NCBI GenBank assembly: GCA_034439915.1
Contig: JAWXBI010000091.1
Span: 1-6,246, forward strand
Length of the DNA stretch: 6,246 nt
Direction of reading: 5' to 3'
Source of the DNA: JADJLQ01 sp034439915
GTDB lineage: Bacteria; Bacteroidota; Bacteroidia; Chitinophagales; Saprospiraceae
How positions within the stretch are numbered: the stretch's first letter is position 1; each line of letters opens with the position of its first letter. Of this stretch, positions 4,825 through 6,246 are shown one piece after another. A model generated the notes under the pieces. It did no database searches. It was not told the DNA's origin and saw only the letters and a program-made list of their open reading frames with translations. Position numbers and translations under genes: made by a program.

Positions 4825-6201
4825 TCACTTAAAGTCAGGCATGCTATAACTCTTCCCCACCTCATCCACAATCAATACCCAATCCTGCCCATATCCACTC
4901 GAAGGCGGGGTAAATTCCAAGGAGGTTTTATTTTCCATTTTCCCTACCGGTTTGTTTTCTCCGTTTTTAGGGTTGTACCAGGTGACATTGATTTCTTTGG
5001 CGGCAATTTTTCCGGTGTATAAGGTAAATTTTTTGCCTTGGGCTGTGTAAACAATAATATAATCTTTACCACGGGCAGCTTGCAGGTGATCATTATTTCC
5101 ACCTTCTGTTGATATCAATGATTGATCCGGTATCCGATCAATAATCGGCCTGGCAGTCATGAGGGCTTTCATGTATTTCATTTGGTTGGCTCCTGGCAGA
5201 TCGATCGCTACATACCATGGGAAATGCGGACCATTGACCGGAGTACGATGCGGAGCATACATTTGCCAAATATCATGGCATCCATAAGTATGCCCAAATG
5301 CACCGGCCAAAACAGAAAACCAGGCTGACTTGCGCACATCATAAGCACTGGAAGTGCCGAATTCTTTGGCATTAAAACAAACCGGGTGGTCTTCATAAAT
5401 GGGTTCGCCATCCAGTACCGGTTTGGTGGGTTTGAGATCGTACGTATATTTTATCCGGTCCCAGACATTATTTTCCCGGCAATGCCCAGTCTGGAACATA
5501 TTAAAATCAAGCCAGGCATCCTGGTGAAACCATTTAGCAGATCCACCGTCCTGCACTCCATTGGGCTGGGGATGGAAAGTCATCATGGTTTTGTCCTGGC
5601 CCCCTGCACCTTCGACCACGCCTTCGGCCATACTACGCCAAATGGCAACATCGGAATCATTGCGGGGGTTGCGGTCACCCCCAAGGATCCAGATTATATT
5701 TTTTTTGTTTTTATATCTATTACCTAGCCAACGACCATAAATTTTGGCATTGGATACATTGAATACCTCCGGTCCGGCTCCCCAGGTAGACTTAAAAACT
5801 TTGTCTCCCCAGGTTGGCAAAAGCCCCATGGTGAGACCTAATTGATTTGCTTTATCAATGATATAATCAACATGTTTGAAATAAGCCTCCCTGGGTTTGG
5901 TCGGGTCATCAGCTTCTAAGGGAATTTCTCCATAAAAATTGGGGTCATGAAGGCCATCAAATTCTGCCAAAGCAACGGCCTGGATCACAGTAAAGCCCTG
6001 ATCGGCACGGATTTTCAGGTATTTGTCTGCTTCTTCCCGGGAGAGTCGGTGAAACAACTCCCAGGCAGTATCACCCATCCAGAAAAACGGTTTGCCATCT
6101 GCAGTTTCGAGGTAGCGGTTGTTGGCGCTGACCTTGAGTTGAGCGGAAGCGGAAAACGATGCTAAACACAGGAGTAAAAAAAGTTGAAATCTATTATTCA
6201 T
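4825..6201 (-). CDS. Secreted GH140-type (DUF4038) glycoside hydrolase, apiosidase-like
   Basis: A 458-residue exported hydrolase. Residues 1-20 are a clean signal peptide (cleavage SASA/Q). The DUF4038 TIM barrel spans about 21-360: it starts with the characteristic FFWMGDTAWELFHRL (39-53), continues with LLPTWGDK (127-134), and carries probable acid/base D176 in LGGDRNPR (173-180) and nucleophile E266 in VLDGEPIYED (262-271). GRWLGNRY (156-163) before the catalytic Asp is also typical. A C-terminal beta domain (about 375-449) resembles the Collagen_bind_2 domain often fused to DUF4038. The characterised GH140 member is an apiosidase acting on rhamnogalacturonan-II side chains; apiose specificity here is inferred from family only. 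No lipobox or type IX tail is seen, so it is probably periplasmic. The start ATG lies only 6 bases from a heptamer array (6208-6246); no promoter is visible before the window ends. Confidence 0.82.
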   Translation of the reverse strand: MNNRFQLFLLLCLASFSASAQLKVSANNRYLETADGKPFFWMGDTAWELFHRLSREEADKYLKIRADQGFTVIQAVALAEFDGLHDPNFYGEIPLEADDPTKPREAYFKHVDYIIDKANQLGLTMGLLPTWGDKVFKSTWGAGPEVFNVSNAKIYGRWLGNRYKNKKNIIWILGGDRNPRNDSDVAIWRSMAEGVVEGAGGQDKTMMTFHPQPNGVQDGGSAKWFHQDAWLDFNMFQTGHCRENNVWDRIKYTYDLKPTKPVLDGEPIYEDHPVCFNAKEFGTSSAYDVRKSAWFSVLAGAFGHTYGCHDIWQMYAPHRTPVNGPHFPWYVAIDLPGANQMKYMKALMTARPIIDRIPDQSLISTEGGNNDHLQAARGKDYIIVYTAQGKKFTLYTGKIAAKEINVTWYNPKNGENKPVGKMENKTSLEFTPPSSGYGQDWVLIVDEVGKSYSMPDFK

Positions 6202-6207
6202 ACAATT

Positions 6208-6246
6208 GGGGTTTGAGGTTAGAGGTAGGAGGTTGGGGGTTAGGGG
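6208..6246. repeat. Heptamer array directly before the GH140 start codon
   Basis: Units GGGGTTT (6208), GAGGTTA (6215), GAGGTAG (6222), GAGGTTG (6229), GGGGTTA (6236) and partial GGGG (6243-6246) repeat every 7 bases and run off the window edge. On the transcribed strand this gives a C-rich stretch of CCTC and AACC blocks ending 6 bases before the ATG at 6201. It therefore occupies the position of the 5' untranslated region and ribosome-binding site. It belongs to the same repeat style as 43-66 and 2388-2457. Confidence 0.75.

Noticed and set aside
4677..4871. Minus-strand frame of 64 codons between the GH140 and antitoxin genes
   Set aside because: It overlaps the ends of both neighbours, has no recognisable domain, and its start lies inside the GH140 coding sequence in another frame.
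5386..5727. Plus-strand frame of 113 codons
   Set aside because: Lies wholly antisense within the GH140 gene, shows no recognisable motif, and is explained as a shadow frame.
6208..6246. Telomere-like repeat (GGGGTTA/GGGTTGA units)
   Set aside because: Units vary, arrays are short and sit internally between genes on a bacterial-type sequence; the resemblance is superficial.

Overview
The window looks like a piece of an environmental Bacteroidota genome (Saprospiria-, Chitinophagia- or Cytophagia-like; an inference). The reasons are the protein families (a GH140-type DUF4038 hydrolase, a GH42-like secreted hydrolase, a Gfo/Idh/MocA dehydrogenase, a DUF433/DUF5615 toxin-antitoxin pair), an exact match to the Bacteroidota -7 promoter element TAnnTTTG before the antitoxin, the lack of clear Shine-Dalgarno sequences, and short tandem repeats in the gaps between genes. 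No RNA gene, transposase, integrase or CRISPR array is visible.

All credible genes are on the minus strand, so transcription runs from high to low coordinates. In that order: a heptamer repeat array (6208-6246) sits directly before a secreted GH140-family apiosidase-like enzyme (4825-6201). A short gap with a hairpin and a promoter-like element follows. Next is the toxin-antitoxin pair: DUF433 antitoxin (4459-4701) and DUF5615 toxin (4287-4475), the latter apparently missing its C-terminal part. A 640-base stretch without an intact gene (3646-4286) holds a decayed copy of the start and leader of the next gene, plus two roughly 160-base direct repeats. Then come an intact Gfo/Idh/MocA oxidoreductase (2494-3645), another heptamer array (2388-2457), a large secreted clan GH-A, GH42-like hydrolase (104-2329), and further 7- and 8-base arrays to the left edge.

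The two exported hydrolases and the cytoplasmic sugar-type dehydrogenase suggest plant or algal glycan use: GH140 enzymes remove apiose-containing side-chain ends, the GH42-like enzyme would hydrolyse another glycoside, and the dehydrogenase would oxidise a released sugar or derivative. No SusC/SusD pair, regulator or transporter lies in the window, so calling it a polysaccharide utilisation locus is only an inference. The gaps of 120-640 bases, filled with repeats, argue against one tight operon.

The most interesting non-coding signals are the heptamer arrays (inverted around the GH42-like gene, and abutting the GH140 start codon) and the layered duplication scar at 3646-4286 next to the shortened toxin. 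Nothing here is clearly a new defence or mobile system.
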